A DNA stretch of 64,000 nucleotides from Riptortus pedestris (Eukaryota; Arthropoda; Insecta; Hemiptera; Alydidae), in NCBI GenBank assembly GCA_019009955.1, contig CM032229.1, forward strand, positions 148,636,001 through 148,700,000, read 5' to 3'. Below the pieces are notes generated by a model that worked only from the letters and a program-made list of their open reading frames with translations, ran no database searches and had not been told where the DNA came from. Each line of letters begins with the position of its first letter. Position 1 is the first letter of the stretch. The position numbers and the translations under genes were made by a program. Positions 1 through 11,286 of the stretch are shown piece after piece.

Positions 1-136
1 ATTAACTGAAAGATTTCTCATTACCGTTTGTATTTACTTAGGGTGGTGTTGTGTTACCAGTACGTAGATTTCTCTATTGCTAAACTTCACATAGGAAATC
101 TGCTTAGTTTACGCAGCCCCTGCGTGTCGGACTTTT
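1..136 (+). mobile_element. HINE-A 3' end, cut by window edge
   Basis: Starts inside the long-form 3' part and ends with GGAAATCTGCT, the ACGCAG/CTGCGT hairpin and GTCGGACTTTT. It closely matches 39398-39532, including the ATTAACTGAAAG segment seen only in that copy. Confidence 0.85.
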
Positions 137-239
137 TTCTTACCTGAAATAATAATTCCTTCACCATCCAGCACCTCAAAAATGGATGTTAAATTATATT
201 TTAACATGTTAAATGATGAATCGCCATTGTAGTGGCATC

Positions 240-405
240 TCAAATAAATAATAATAATAATAACCTTAGCTGGGTGTTCCATTTGAAATTTAACATCTTC
301 TAGGAGTCATGGTACAAGTTATCTACCCGACCGGGTGCTTTACAACCTTTTTTTAGCCAGGGTGGTACTAGGAATTTATTTTGTGAATTCATCATATAAT
401 AAATT
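240..405 (-). mobile_element. SINE-A, degraded, reverse
   Basis: An (AAT)n tail appears in reverse at 247-261. It is followed by CTACCCGACCGGGT and AGCCAGGGTGGTACTAGG, which correspond to the body of SINE-A. The tRNA head is missing and a C-run follows. Confidence 0.5.
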
Positions 406-1047
406 CAATTCTCCCCCCCCCCCAACTAGGTTATCGTCATTACACAGAAGTTTAGCCTGAGCAAAAGTATAATGAAATATTCTTGGTTCCTCTTACTTTA
501 ATTAGTGGTTTTTAATTAATACAAAAAAATGGAATTTAAAGACTGACAATACATTGGACTATTTTTTTTTTTCAAATTTAAAGCTCAATTGTAACATTAG
601 GACCCTGATGTAACTAAATCCGTTTTTCACGACTGGGGCGAAGATATTATGTGACCTTTGTCTAGGACTGTGGTGAAACATGAGAAGCCTTTTCTTGAAA
701 AAACCGGACTTAATTTCAAAGGCTGCCTTTCTTAAAAACATTTATCATACTCTACACATTCAGAGACAACGACAAGATTCTTCCTAAATACTTCCTAAGA
801 TGAAGTCTTATGTTAAAACATAGAAAATGATGTTCAAAAGATTGAAACTTAATAGGAGTGTGAAATAAAAGATATAAATTGAACTGAAATACTAAATTTG
901 ACCCATAACAGCTACTATACTCATCTACTGGCAAGGATTCGTAGAAAAGGTCCTGACATAAAACTGTGAGAACTTACTGAAGTAAAGATAACTTTAGGCA
1001 AAGATAAAATAATAAACACTTTTAGTAAATATTAAGAAAAAGTGAGT

Positions 1048-1815
1048 TTAAATAATAAATTATCGACCAGCCAGAGATCAAAATCTCAGTGTTATTTCTT
1101 AGCTCCTTATAAATTACCGTGAGTAGTGGAACTAATAAACTTATTTTTACTTTAAATAGTTAATGTAGAAACCTTTTGTCGGGCAACATTTATACTATCG
1201 AAAAGTTGTTAGAGAAGTTGTGAACGAAATTATGACATAATGCGATAATTCAAAGAGTAAATATAAAAAAAATATTCATCAATTAATTTTTGCGTTAGGT
1301 TTGTGTTCTTATTTCTATTAGTCGTTCATTCATTGCTATTCCAATTAAAATTGGGTAATAAGGTATTGAGAAAATACCGCTTTTGTGAGATTACTGACAA
1401 TTCACAAAATACACAATTTTGCAATCGAAAAATTGCAGAATTGTTCAGTGTTTCCTCTAAGACGAACGTACCGGGTGTACAGAAAGTTCTAAGCCTGATT
1501 TCAACTTACATATTTTTATTTTTCAATATGTAACCCGGTGAAAAAAAAAAAAAAATTGTGGTCAAAACCTTCCAAAACAACCTTGACAGCTGAGGTATCA
1601 TAAGTACACCAGGCTTAGAACTTTCTGTACACCCCGTTTTACAAAACGAAGGGTCATATTCACTAAATTAAATAGCATAATTTATAGACTGAAATTGAAG
1701 TTAATTTTACACTGGATAAATTAATACCACACATTTCTCAAGACTCTAATTATATAGTATTTATTTATAAGAATGTACTATGCTTCGTGCAGGCAGTTAT
1801 TTAATATATTTTTAA
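1048..1815 (+). repeat. dispersed repeat R4, copy 1 (interrupted by a MITE)
   Basis: This segment aligns along its length with the reverse complement of 31985-32595, for example around GGAACTAATAAACTTATTTTT and ATCGAAAAGTTGT. It has no coding capacity. The copy is longer by a 166-bp MITE at 1471-1636 that the other copy lacks. Confidence 0.75.
1471..1636. mobile_element. MITE with 27-bp terminal inverted repeats
   Basis: CCGGGTGTACAGAAAGTTCT.. at 1471-1497 is repeated in reverse at 1610-1636 with one mismatch in 27. The 112-bp interior is AT-rich with an A-run and no frame. The paralogous repeat copy near 32.18 kb is an empty site. A TA precedes the left end and TT follows the right end, consistent with a decayed TA target duplication and a Tc1/mariner-type origin. 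Confidence 0.75.
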
Positions 1816-2049
1816 TGATTCTTCAATTTTTGTGTCGTGTGTCTTTAGTTATTTTGAAGTTAAATGATTAAAGCCTAATAATTTGATTTATTTTTTAAAT
1901 AGCTTTAATGTCTAAAAATAGTACAAATAAGACTTCCCCGACCATTATTAAATTAATTTTACATGCTACCTTAAAATCCTGACATAATAGAGGCCTTGAA
2001 CCGTGTTTATATCTTGTATTTAGTTGATGAATAGTAGAGGGATGCCCCC

Positions 2050-2247
2050 CCCCCCGTCACCTTACACCTGAACTAAGAAGAAAAACGAAAAGAAAAATCA
2101 TGGAGGATAGGAAGGGTTTGCAAAGGATAACTAAGCTTTAGGAAAACGTGCAAACATGCAAAATAAAAACGAGTTTGTATAAAGTAAACAAGCATGCACC
2201 GGGATATATACGGGGCTGTGATGTGCACTAGGATACGAATTGTCAGT
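2050..2247 (+). repeat. dispersed repeat R3, copy 1
   Basis: Shared with 7295-7490: CTAAGAAGAAAAACGAAAAG, AAACGTGCAAACATGCAAAA, then GGGCTGTGATGT and GGATACGAATTGT. It is interrupted at its right end by the HINE-A copy starting at about 2248. Confidence 0.7.
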
Positions 2248-2342
2248 TATTGAGGTCGTACTCATGACGCGATTTTCTAAACAATTTTTCAAATGTCCAT
2301 CGATCGTACCCAAGAGATGACGAAAATGAGGTCCGTCCAAAT

Positions 2343-2407
<65 letters not shown>

Positions 2408-3167
2408 CTGTTGTCTAGCGGTCGCAACGTTTGATTGATCGTTAGCAAATTCGATATTTAAACGTTCTATGTAAAAAGTCAGATCTAGTTCGTTAATGAC
2501 TGAAATCGGACCAGTGGGGGTGGTTTAGAGGAGAGTAATTTTGAAGATTCGAAATATCTCCGTTACTATGCGTCGGATCAAACATTTGTATAGAACCAAT
2601 CTTATTGCAAATTAAATTTACTATAATTATTGTTATATATATTTATTCTCTGTCTTATGTATTACCCGAGATATTTCCATTTTTCAGTTTTCAGCCTTTA
2701 GCAAACCCTCACTTCTACTCATGTTACATAAACAATACTCTATTCTGTATTAATCCACATTATTCGAAGCTTAAATACCATAGATTGTTTTCAAGAGGCC
2801 TTTATTATACGAGATAAATGCAAATATGTTATAGTGACCCCCCCCCCTCTTCTTCAGTTGTTGGACTGCTGAAATTTGATTGGTTGAGATAAAAATTATT
2901 CTGATCCATTATAAATGGCAGTACTAGATATAGTAAATAGTTTTCAATAAAATTAAGATGTTGTATTTGGTATATATCAGTAATTGTTTCTCTTTCCTGT
3001 GAGAAGTTGGCTCACCTGTTTGTTTACGTTTCAGGTTTCTTATTATTGTTTGTATTTATTCACTTGATGTTGATGGTGCTATTGTGTTACGAGTATGTAG
3101 ATGTATCTATTGTTAAACATCACGAGGGGGGTGCTTAGTTTAGGCAGCACCTGCGCGACGGAATTTT
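2248..3167 (+). mobile_element. HINE-A, long form, 5' tip missing
   Basis: Begins at TTATTGAGGTCGTACTCATGACGCG without the palindromic tip. It has a (TA)n tract at 2342-2402, TAGCGGTCGC, GAACCAATCTTATTGC, a C-run at 2839, and the long-form 3' part. The terminal GGGAAATC is changed, but GGCAGCACCTGCGCGACGG keeps the hairpin region. It is inserted in repeat R3. Confidence 0.85.
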
Positions 3168-4075
3168 CTGTATTTTTATTACATTTGAATGCGGTCTTTT
3201 AGACAGGATACTAGGTAGTCGGTGAAGGTCCTAAAAGGGGTGAGTGTTACTAAGGTAGAGAGTATGTGTTAATGTGTCAGTGTGAAGTGTTGTATTTTAC
3301 AAACTGTGAGTAGGTCTGTTGGATTTATTTATTCTAGTGCATCTACTAGTCGTAGTTGTCTTTGTCATCGTTCTGGACGTACTATTCGTTGTAAAACAGC
3401 CGGTTCTCGATGTTTTGATGCCTGTCGAAGAATTCGTTGAAGGGAAAAAGATCTTTTGATGGCTTTTGTCCCAAGGACTCAGATCCTGAGTTAAAGGAGA
3501 CTTCGGCCGACTCCTCTCCTACCTGCCAATCTCTTACCTGCCCTCCTTAAAATTTCCCACTTAAAAAAAAAATGACAGGGAGAGTGTAACATATTTGATT
3601 TAGGTACATCTCTCAGCTATTTACAGGTAGGTAAAAAAGACGGCGGAGGGGGAAAAGTTGGCACCTGTCGCCCAGTCAGTTGGTACCTGGCCCAGTCTGG
3701 GGCCGGCATATCTACTGTTCGTTCGTCAGACTCGGCCCTTTGTTGTTCGTTCGCCTGTATAGTGTTTCATTATATAGTGTTCTCTGTCGCCACACCCATT
3801 CTCGCACTGTTCCAAGACTCAATTAATGTAAGTACATTAGTTTCACACTCTAAGTAGGTGGGCCTACAAAGGCACGAATAGTCATCAATGTCTGTTCATT
3901 ATTTAATGATTTAAACAGAACTATTCGTTTTGTAGGAGATTTTTCATAATATTAAATTTCTTAGGTTAAGCCTCCATTTATTCAGAAGTGTAGCCATGAC
4001 GTAGAATATTGGGATTGGCCTTCCCCTGGAAAGAAAGGAGTAAAAACTATATTAAATGTAAATAAAACAGTTGAA
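3168..4075. other. repeat-poor, GC-balanced stretch
   Basis: No open frame over 70 codons and no recognised repeat. The candidate first exon at 3676-3827 lies within it. Confidence 0.5.
3676..3827 (+). promoter_or_regulatory. candidate non-coding first exon with GTAAGT donor
   Basis: From about 3170 to 3830 the base composition is balanced and no repeat family is recognised. The segment carries initiator-like words (CAGTC at 3675 and 3691, TCAGAC at 3726) and ends in a perfect GTAAGT donor at 3828. No open frame is present. It could be an upstream 5' UTR exon of the vari-like gene, whose proposed first coding exon lies 7.4 kb downstream. Evidence is donor quality and composition only. Confidence 0.25.
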
Positions 4076-4084
4076 CTGCTGGCG

Positions 4085-4195
4085 CACAGGTTAGCCATGT
4101 TCGTTAAGGAGTCGGTCTTAATGCCCTCGGTAAAACTAGAGTATTAGGTTCGATCCCACGTGGGCAAAAGGATTTTATTTGCTAACGAACTTACT
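4085..4195 (+). mobile_element. SINE-A, tRNA-like head and start of body
   Basis: The A-box region GTTAGCCATG..GTTAAGG and the B box GGTTCGATCCC are 60 bases apart, as expected for a class II (Leu/Ser type) tRNA-derived promoter. GGCAAAAGGATTTTATTTGC and the start of the body follow, but the tail is lost. Confidence 0.75.
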
Positions 4196-4199
4196 AAAT

Positions 4200-5300
4200 A
4201 CATTTGCCTTCGTAGTCCAGATTAGACATTAATAAAAGTTTTTTAATAGTTGATTTTAACATTCATCTTTAAGCATCATATGGAGCAATAGTCACAATGA
4301 TAATTCTTAAGAATGATTAACAATGAACTGCCCCTTATATATATTTTAATTTTTTTCAAGAGAATTTTTTCCTCCACGAAACTAAATGCTGGTGTCACTA
4401 ATAAATATTTTTAAATCTCAGAAAACTTACCCTAAAGTCTTAATTACTAGAAAATAACGTTTTTCAAATTTCATGCGAGATCAAATTCGTCACGTTGAGC
4501 TTATAACACTGAATGTTGCGTTTTAACAATACATTTCAGATGTTCTTATCACATTCTAGCATCTAACATCAACGATTAAATCAAATGCAATACAGTATAC
4601 TCGTCAGTATTAAAATAGGTAGATATTCAACATATGAACAAGTCTAAGGACATTTATTGTTTTGATTATTAGGAAATAAAGGCTGCTTGGTCAGAAATCA
4701 ACAGATTCATATAAACTTACTTGAGATAAATCTATCTCCAGCCTATTACTAAAAGTTGCTGAAGAGTACGGAATTGATCCAGAAAATAGTCGTTTTTTAT
4801 TTGCATTAACCGATTCATAGACGTACAATGTTTTTGTAGATCATCCTTTCGCTTATAAAAGATGAATATAAATATTTAGCGCGCCGGTATGATTAATAAT
4901 AGTTAGAGTTGAATAACCATCTCTGATAAAAATGGCACAGCATAATACGGAACATTTGTCTTCTTGGCCGTTGAACAATATACATAAATTATTATTTTTT
5001 TTTGGATATTAAATATCTACTATTTAGGGGTAATTTTGGGTGCTTATTTACACGTCAATCCTTTTCTCGTCAATGTGGGTCTCAGGGCGTTATTATTAAG
5101 TTAAAACTTACAAATGACACTGAGGCTTGATGACAAATGATCAAATGACAATTGATAGCTTGAATGATGGTTTAATTTGAAGATTATCTTGCGGTATTTT
5201 CCATCTTTCAGTAGGAGGATATAACCATAAATAACCACGTTTATTTATTTAATTAGTTTTTAGCTCACTCTTTATCAAGGGAATCGTTGCAAACAAAAAT
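4200..5300. other. intergenic/5' flank, nothing recognised
   Basis: AT-rich DNA with no frame above 60 codons, no RNA gene and no repeat family seen elsewhere in the window. Confidence 0.5.
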
Positions 5301-5304
5301 ATTA

Positions 5305-5500
5305 TTTCCGTTGTCAGCCTTCAGTAAATCCGCATTTGCGCTCATTCGGCTACCGTAATCACGCTAAGGCTAGCATAAATTCAAGAAACTTTGTTTACAT
5401 AGAGTTCCTACCGAGGGGTAAATAGAGAATCATATATGAGATTTCACAATCTGTTTGCCTTCAAGCACCTGGTAAATCAGCTTAGTTTACAGATCCACCG
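5305..5500 (+). mobile_element. HINE-A, heavily degraded 3' part
   Basis: TGTCAGCCTTCAGTAAATCC matches the block with CAGCCTTCAGTAAACCC, and GGTAAATCAGCTTAGTTTAC near 5470 matches the 3' terminal GGGAAATCTGCTTAGTTTAC. The intervening sequence is diverged, indicating an old copy. Confidence 0.45.
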
Positions 5501-5959
5501 GCTTGATCCATGTGAGTCCCTAACTCAACTTTTCTAGTCATTCGATTGACTTAGGTTTAGTGTTATGTTCACAAAAAGTAAATATTATTAAGTATTAATT
5601 CATTACACGAGTACCCCACATTAAACCACTAATTCTCTTTTCATCAAACCATTATTCAATCTGGAAGAAAAGGTCTCACAGTGAAAAGTTTTGTAGGTGC
5701 TGTATTATTTATTGGTTATTCAGTAGTTAGAGTAACGCCTAAAATAAGCCTGACTTATTCAAAAATATATTCTCAAAAACAAATGTTAACTCAGTGGTGC
5801 ATTTTAACGTCTACTCGATTTATGCATTTTCTCGAAAATATATATATATTGAGTCCATCCGACAATAATCAGAACGTCAAAGTATGCCACAGACACGTTT
5901 AGAAAGGCGAATTATATTTAATGAATTTTCAAATTTGAAAGGCTCAGCATATATATATA

Positions 5960-6841
5960 TATATATGTTTGGCTCAGCTGCCAGATGAGACTAGCATATA
6001 TACAGCTGAGCTTGAAGCCCTGAAACTTGCGATAGACAATATACTAAAAAAAACTACAGACACGGACATCTTAATTTGCACTGACTCTCTTAGCTCAATA
6101 CATTCATTAAAAAACATGTATAGTTCACGTCCACTCATTTCGTACATATTAGTCAAAATCCAGACATTAAACAATAGAATAACTGCTGGTTACCCGGACA
6201 TACAAAAATTAGACAAAGCACACAAGTAGACTAACTTCCCAAATCAGCTACTCAAAAAAAAAAAACTCATGCAACACATGTTGTACTCACCAAGATATTC
6301 AAGCCCAGTCAAAATATATGATACAACAATACAAAACAAACTTCAAGAACTGAAACATATACTTAATGAATGACCTTCCTCAAAAAGGCTAATTAGAAGA
6401 GAAGAAGTAATTTTAACGAGGTTAAGTATTGGCCATTCACGACTGGCTCATAATTACTTACTTACTGGAGAAGACGAACCCTACTGACAACACTGTAACT
6501 GTAGAATTACTATAATAGCTGATTTCCCTTAAGGGAAATCTGCTAAAACATATACTAACTAACTGATATGTAAGGACTCACATAGACCTACCATACACTT
6601 TGACAGAATTACTACATGACTGTAGCCAGTATATACATAGACCACGTATTACACTACTTGTGTTAAACATAACAACATTTAAAAAAAAAAATTATAATGT
6701 AGGACAATACTGAAAATATTTTCAGAAATGAGCATACTTACGTAAATATAATAAAGTGATTAAAATAATATAACTGATTCGTTACTAAATCGCCCCTGAC
6801 GCGAAATGCGATTATTGTTGGAATAAACTTTAAAAAAAAAA
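5960..6841 (+). pseudogene. non-LTR retrotransposon remnant (RNase H and 3' end)
   Basis: The 5969-6229 frame contains LPDETSIYTAELEALKLAI and ILICTDSLSSIHSLKNM, the second and third motifs of an RNase H domain; the WxPGH region is worn (TAGYPDIQKLDKAHK). From 6412 another frame reads LTRLSIGHSRLAHNYLLTGE followed by a Cys pattern, the typical end of I/LOA/Jockey-superfamily ORF2. The 3' UTR ends in AATAAAC and an A-run at 6828-6841. The reverse transcriptase and endonuclease are missing. A 28-bp HINE-A palindrome is embedded at 6517. The element is dead. Confidence 0.8.
6517..6544 (-). mobile_element. isolated HINE-A 5' palindrome
   Basis: A 28-base near-perfect palindrome, AGCTGATTTCCC-TTAA-GGGAAATCTGCT, identical to the HINE-A tip, lies alone inside the non-LTR remnant. 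No other HINE-A block adjoins it. Confidence 0.75.
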
Positions 6842-7294
6842 TTGAAAGGTACTGTTCTGTATTATGTATCTGTATATTTTCTACCCCAATCGATTTCCTC
6901 ACCGATTACTGGGATATTCCATTGCAACATTCTCTAACATTAAGCGTTTTACATAATCTTTTAGAGTAATAAAGGATATCATTAAGCCTATTCGTTGTAA
7001 TACATTTCTTTATAGATGTATTTTCTGTTTATTTATTTTTAATATAGTACTCCTATGATCAAGCATCTCATGTCTGGTGATATGCTTATCATGCTCTTTA
7101 TGCTGGGTTACGATTGACTTCTAGTGCCTCTGAATTTACTTTCGTCAAACTACTTTTTGTGTCCAGTTAATAAAAAGCTCTATGGTTCCTCACTTACATA
7201 TTATTTTACCTTAATGTGTCTTAAAATTTAAACTGCCAACCTCAGTGTTAGAGCTATGAAAGCAGCACGGCGGAAGTGGGCTATTTTTTATGTT

Positions 7295-7490
7295 TTGCCC
7301 CTACATCTGACTAAAGAAGAAAGACGAAAAGAAAAATCATTCGTAGAAGAAGGGCATGCGAAGAAAACTAAGCGAAAGTAAAACGTGCAAGCATGCAAAA
7401 TAAAAACAAGTACCTCATGTACAGACGCATATACACCGGATATACACATACATACCGGGCTGTGATGTAGGATAGGATAAGGATTGTTGG
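7295..7490 (+). repeat. dispersed repeat R3, copy 2
   Basis: Partner of 2050-2247; shared words include AAACGTGCAAGCATGCAAAA and CGGGCTGTGATGT. Here the sequence runs on past GGATTGT uninterrupted, showing what the first copy looked like before the HINE-A insertion. Confidence 0.7.
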
Positions 7491-7848
7491 GTGAGGATTG
7501 CCTTTTTTCTGTAATTTATTTATTATCATTTTAAGGCGGTTTTGTAGATAGGAGTCCGGGTGCTGGTTGTCTGAGGTTGCTAATGGGTGGGTGCTTTTTA
7601 TGCCCCATTTAACGATTAAACAGTCGAAAAAGACAGTAGGTAGCGGGAACAGAGACACATTCCAAAACTATGTCAATAATTATTTTGTCGTTAAATATCT
7701 ACAATCAATACGTCTGTCAGGGCATTGTCGTATATTTGTTAGCTGGATGTAAACTCTGTCGTAAGTCTTGCTCTCATATTTGCGTTCCTTTTCTTTTTTT
7801 TATATTAGTAATTAAGAGTTGTATTTATGTTTTGGGTACTCCCCCCCC

Positions 7849-7864
7849 CACACACACCGACATG

Positions 7865-7906
<42 letters not shown>
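7849..7906. repeat. (CA)n microsatellite
   Basis: A C-run at 7842-7850 leads into about 28 CA units with two interruptions (CGACATGCATA). The reading frames across it are artefacts of the repeat. Confidence 0.95.
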
Positions 7907-7907
<1 letters not shown>

Positions 7908-8169
7908 CATACATTTAAATGAGTATGATTGGAATACACAATATATGTTTTTGTCTCTACTTGACTTGTTTTATTTCGAAATGAAAACATCTACTCATAA
8001 AGTTCCCAGGCAAATAATAAATAAGGGAAATCACCAATACGGTTAATGATGGCAAATGTGGCCAACGATTAAATAAAAAAAAAAAAACGTAATGTAGTTT
8101 ACGCTGAACATAATTCACCTTTGAAGGTTTAGCCACATTATACTGTATTTTATATAAACCCATGTTACA

Positions 8170-8690
8170 TCAACTTGTAGGATTTAATTAAAATATATGA
8201 GACGCTTCAATAAATTCTTTATATATTTTATTAACAGGTATTAAAATCTTTACGGTTAATTAGACTTGATATGGTTTGCTCACGGGAAATATCGCTTTTA
8301 TAACGCTATTTTATTAATGTAGTAAAATAGCTTAACACTTAAGCAGGCAATGAGACATTTATTAAAATTATAGCTTACTCACGGAAAGAGAAGAGTGGGT
8401 TTTATGAAGGCTCATATAATCAAAAAATAAAATTTGTCCATTAATATTTGTATAAGAGGAAAACGTATAGTATAATAATTGTATGAAATAGCTTCATCAG
8501 CAACTTCACTTATAATATGAGGCGAACTATAATAACGCTGGTACTTTTGGCAAACATCAAATTGAGGTTAATATAGTATTAATACACACACACATGCATA
8601 ATCATTTTTGAACAGGCGTCGTTTTTGGATCGATTAGTAGGATTAGTAGAAAAGTCCGTCCCCCTGCGTGACTTTGATGTTTGAGTTACT
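8170..8690. other. nothing recognised
   Basis: AT-rich, no frame, no matching repeat except a partial HINE-A-like end (AAAAGTCCGTCCCCCTGCGTGAC) at 8652-8674, which may be a fragment of a second terminus. Confidence 0.45.
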
Positions 8691-8701
8691 GTGTTTCTGT
8701 A

Positions 8702-9655
8702 AAAAAGCCCGTCATCCAGGGGCTGCGTAAACTGAGCAGATTTCCCACGTGAATTTTAATTATAGATAAACCTACATACTGCTAACACATCACCACCGTG
8801 AATATTAGGTGAATAAATACAAATGGTAATCAGAAATATTTCCCCTCCCGGCGGAAAGTGTCTCAAATGTAAACAAAGAGGCCTACCAACGGCTTTCAGT
8901 TATTGTTTTTCTTTCTGACACCGGAAAAAAACAATAACTGAAACATATCAGAATATAACATATTAATTTTTTTGAAATCTATGTACTATTTCTAGTAGTA
9001 TAATTTATAATGAATCAGAATAACATTTATCGTAATGAATCAAATTTTAGTAGTCCAAATATTTAAGATGGGTGGGGGGGGGGGTCACAAGAACATTTTG
9101 CATATAGCTCGTATAATAAAGGTCTCTGGAAAATAATATTTGGTATTTAAGCTTCAAATAATGAGGTTTATTATACAACAGAGTATTGTTTAAGAAAAAC
9201 GAGTATCAGTGGGGGTTTACTGAAGACTGAAAACTGGAAAATGCAAATATCTCGGTTAATAATCAAGATAAGGAATAAATATTGATAAGAATATTTACAG
9301 TACATTTAATTTGCAATACGATTCATTCCATAAACTTTTTTGATCCGACTTATAGTAACGGAGATATTTCGAATTTTTAAAATTCTCCCCCTCTAAACCC
9401 CCCACCCCCTTTCAGCCTTTAACGAACTTGATATTTCTTTCTACATAAAACGACTACATATCGAGTTTGGTAACGATTAAACAATAATTGCGACCGCTAG
9501 AGCGGTAACAGACAAATATATATACCCTCCCCTAAACGGACATCACTCTCGTCATCTACTGGGTAGGATCGATGGACATATAAAGAAAAATTTCGAAAAT
9601 TGCGTCATGAGTTCGACTTCAATAGCTGATTTCCCTTAAGGGAAATCTGCTAAAA
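8702..9655 (-). mobile_element. HINE-A, full-length long form, reverse
   Basis: The terminal hairpin CAGGGGCTGCG and AGCAGATTTCCC are at the left; AGCTGATTTCCC-TTAA-GGGAAATCTGCT is at the right end, so both tips are present. It carries an imperfect inverted repeat TTTCAGTTATTGTTTTTC / AACAATAACTGAAA at 8894-8954 and a G-run at 9073-9085. The usual (TA)n is almost absent (ACAAATATATATACC), showing that the microsatellite is not essential. A second partial tip follows at 9660-9716. Confidence 0.9.
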
Positions 9656-9730
9656 AATTGTAAAACTCTGCTCATCAGTTCTATCTCAATAGCTGATTTC
9701 CCTTGAGGAAGATGTGCCAAAAGAGGATAT

Positions 9731-9766
<36 letters not shown>

Positions 9767-9994
9767 TGGTAAGAAATATCATCATAATATTTCAGTTATA
9801 AAAAATCTGCTAAAACCTGGAAGAGAAATTCTAATCCAAAATAAAGCCAGGAGTGACACCGCCCTTAGCTGAGACGCTAGCACCATTGTACGCCTTGTTT
9901 TCCTGTTAAATTTGACCCACTTCTCGCTCTGCTACCTTCTCATCCCTCTATATCATCTCCAATTACACTCGTGTAGAACTTGTTCCGTAACGAT

Positions 9995-10090
9995 TCAGTC
10001 AGTCTGATGCCGGTCTCTGGCTCAAAGTGAAATACACATTTCGCCTCTCTCTCATTTGCTCGCTAACTAACTCCATGCATTCAACTGAAG
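9995..10090 (+). promoter_or_regulatory. candidate non-coding first exon with GTAAGA donor
   Basis: A repeat-free stretch between two HINE-A copies has TTCAGTCAG at 9994, an arthropod initiator match, followed by about 95 bases of mixed composition and the donor AAG|GTAAGA at 10091. It lies 1.15 kb upstream of the proposed first coding exon. No open frame is evident. It may be a 5' UTR exon or an alternative start; this is inference. Confidence 0.25.
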
Positions 10091-10295
10091 GTAAGATATT
10101 CATGTATCTTGCGTATCTAGTTGTTGGAATAAAAGACACAAAGAAGTTGGAGCCCGAGAAATTAATTAATCAAATACTTACTTCATTGCTTTCCTTAGAA
10201 GAATAATACCGCAATCAATTTTCATGTAGCCTTTGGGAGTCTACTGTGGTCATTGTTGAAATAATCCTTATATCTTTCATAATACCAGCTATTGT

Positions 10296-10423
10296 TTTAG
10301 CAGAATTCCCTTAAGGGAAATAAGCTATTGAGTTCGTACTCATGAATCGATTTTCGAAATGTTTCCTCAAATGTCCATCGATCCTACCTAGAAGATGACG
10401 ACAATGTGGTCCCTTCAAAACTG

Positions 10424-10478
<55 letters not shown>

Positions 10479-10770
10479 CTGTTACCGCTTTAGTGGTCGC
10501 AATAATTGTTTAACCGTTACCAAACTCGAAAGGTAGTCGTTTTATGTAAAAAGAAAGACCAAGTTCGTTAACGGCTGAATTCGGACAAAGGGGAGGGGGA
10601 GTTTAGAGGTGAGGAATTTCTAAAAAGCGAAATATCTCCTTTACTATACGTCGGATCGAAAAATTGTAGAGAAAAAATCTTTTTAAATTTACTATAAATA
10701 TTGTTCTATACATATTTTCGGTATAATGAGTATTAACCGCGATATTTGGATTATATAGTTTTCCGCTTTC
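10296..10770 (+). mobile_element. HINE-A, 3'-truncated
   Basis: The tip TTTTAGCAGAATTCCCTTAAGGG is followed by the 5' block, a (TA)n tract at 10426-10474, ACCGCTTTAGTGGTCGC and later blocks up to TATTAACCGCGATATTTGG. It then runs into unrelated sequence with no 3' hairpin. Confidence 0.85.
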
Positions 10771-10867
10771 TTTCTTTTACTTTTAAAAGCCCCCCGCGAA
10801 CGTATTTGCACACTAAAGTTTGGCCCGCAACATGTCAAAGGTTGCCGCCCATACCTTGTCTAGAGTG

Positions 10868-11008
10868 TTAACAGACAAACGTGGTATTAGGTTTTGAATG
10901 GACCTCACGTTCATTATCTCCTGGGTAGGATTGATGTATATTTGAAGGTATTCTATGAAAATCGCTTCATAAGTACAACCTCTATGGCTGATTTGCCTGA
11001 AATCTGTT
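10868..11008 (-). mobile_element. HINE-A 5' block, degraded, reverse
   Basis: TTAACAGACAAA, TTTGAATGGACCTCA, TCTCCTGGGTAGGATTGATG and GCTGATTTGCC follow in order as in other reverse copies, but the (TA)n tract and tip palindrome are decayed. It lies 230 bases before the proposed first coding exon. Confidence 0.65.
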
Positions 11009-11099
11009 AATAGTATGTGGAGTCTAAGACGCCACTAAAGTACAGCTGGAGTTTGTAACGGAACCAGATGACATTTAACAGCTGATTTGGTCAAGGCAT

Positions 11100-11240
11100 G
11101 GGCTTTGTATGAGTGTAAATGTAGTGAAAAGGTGCCCCCTCCCTGACCCCTCCCATTTGCCTTCCGGTCCTCCCAGGTAATTGCAAGTGCTCTTCATAAC
11201 CTAGCCTCTCCAAGGACGGCTCAGTCAGCCGCAGTCAGTC
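11100..11240 (+). promoter_or_regulatory. putative promoter and 5' UTR of the vari-like gene
   Basis: A GC-balanced, C-rich stretch (CCCCTCCCTGACCCCTCCC and similar) in an AT-rich neighbourhood ends at the proposed start codon. Arthropod initiator-like words TCAGTC stand at 11221 and 11235. No TATA box is visible at the right distance. Use of an initiator at 11221 would give a leader of fewer than 20 nt, so the real start may lie further upstream or in a separate exon. This is a composition-based inference. Confidence 0.35.
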
Positions 11241-11286
11241 ATGGGGATACATCTCTTTAGGAAGAAGGCTTCCCAAAGGCCTCCTC
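11241..11286 (+). CDS. vari: vari-like p55 MAGUK, coding exon 1 (start ATG)
   Basis: This is the proposed first coding exon of the MPP2/MPP6/varicose-type scaffold gene that spans the rest of the window. The reading is MGIHLFRKKASQRPP plus one base, C, before a consensus GTGAGT donor at 11287. The next exon begins with AG, so the split codon becomes CAG (Gln) and the frame continues into AIEHIRENMPD. The ATG has G at -3 and +4. The preceding ~130 bases are much less AT-rich than the surroundings and contain TCAGTC initiator-like words at 11221 and 11235. The short basic N-terminus has no domain. The assignment rests on phase match, donor quality, context and position upstream of exon 2; it is an inference, because no homology can be scored over 15 residues. 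The alternative is an unrelated ATG and donor, with the real first exon elsewhere. Confidence 0.6.
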
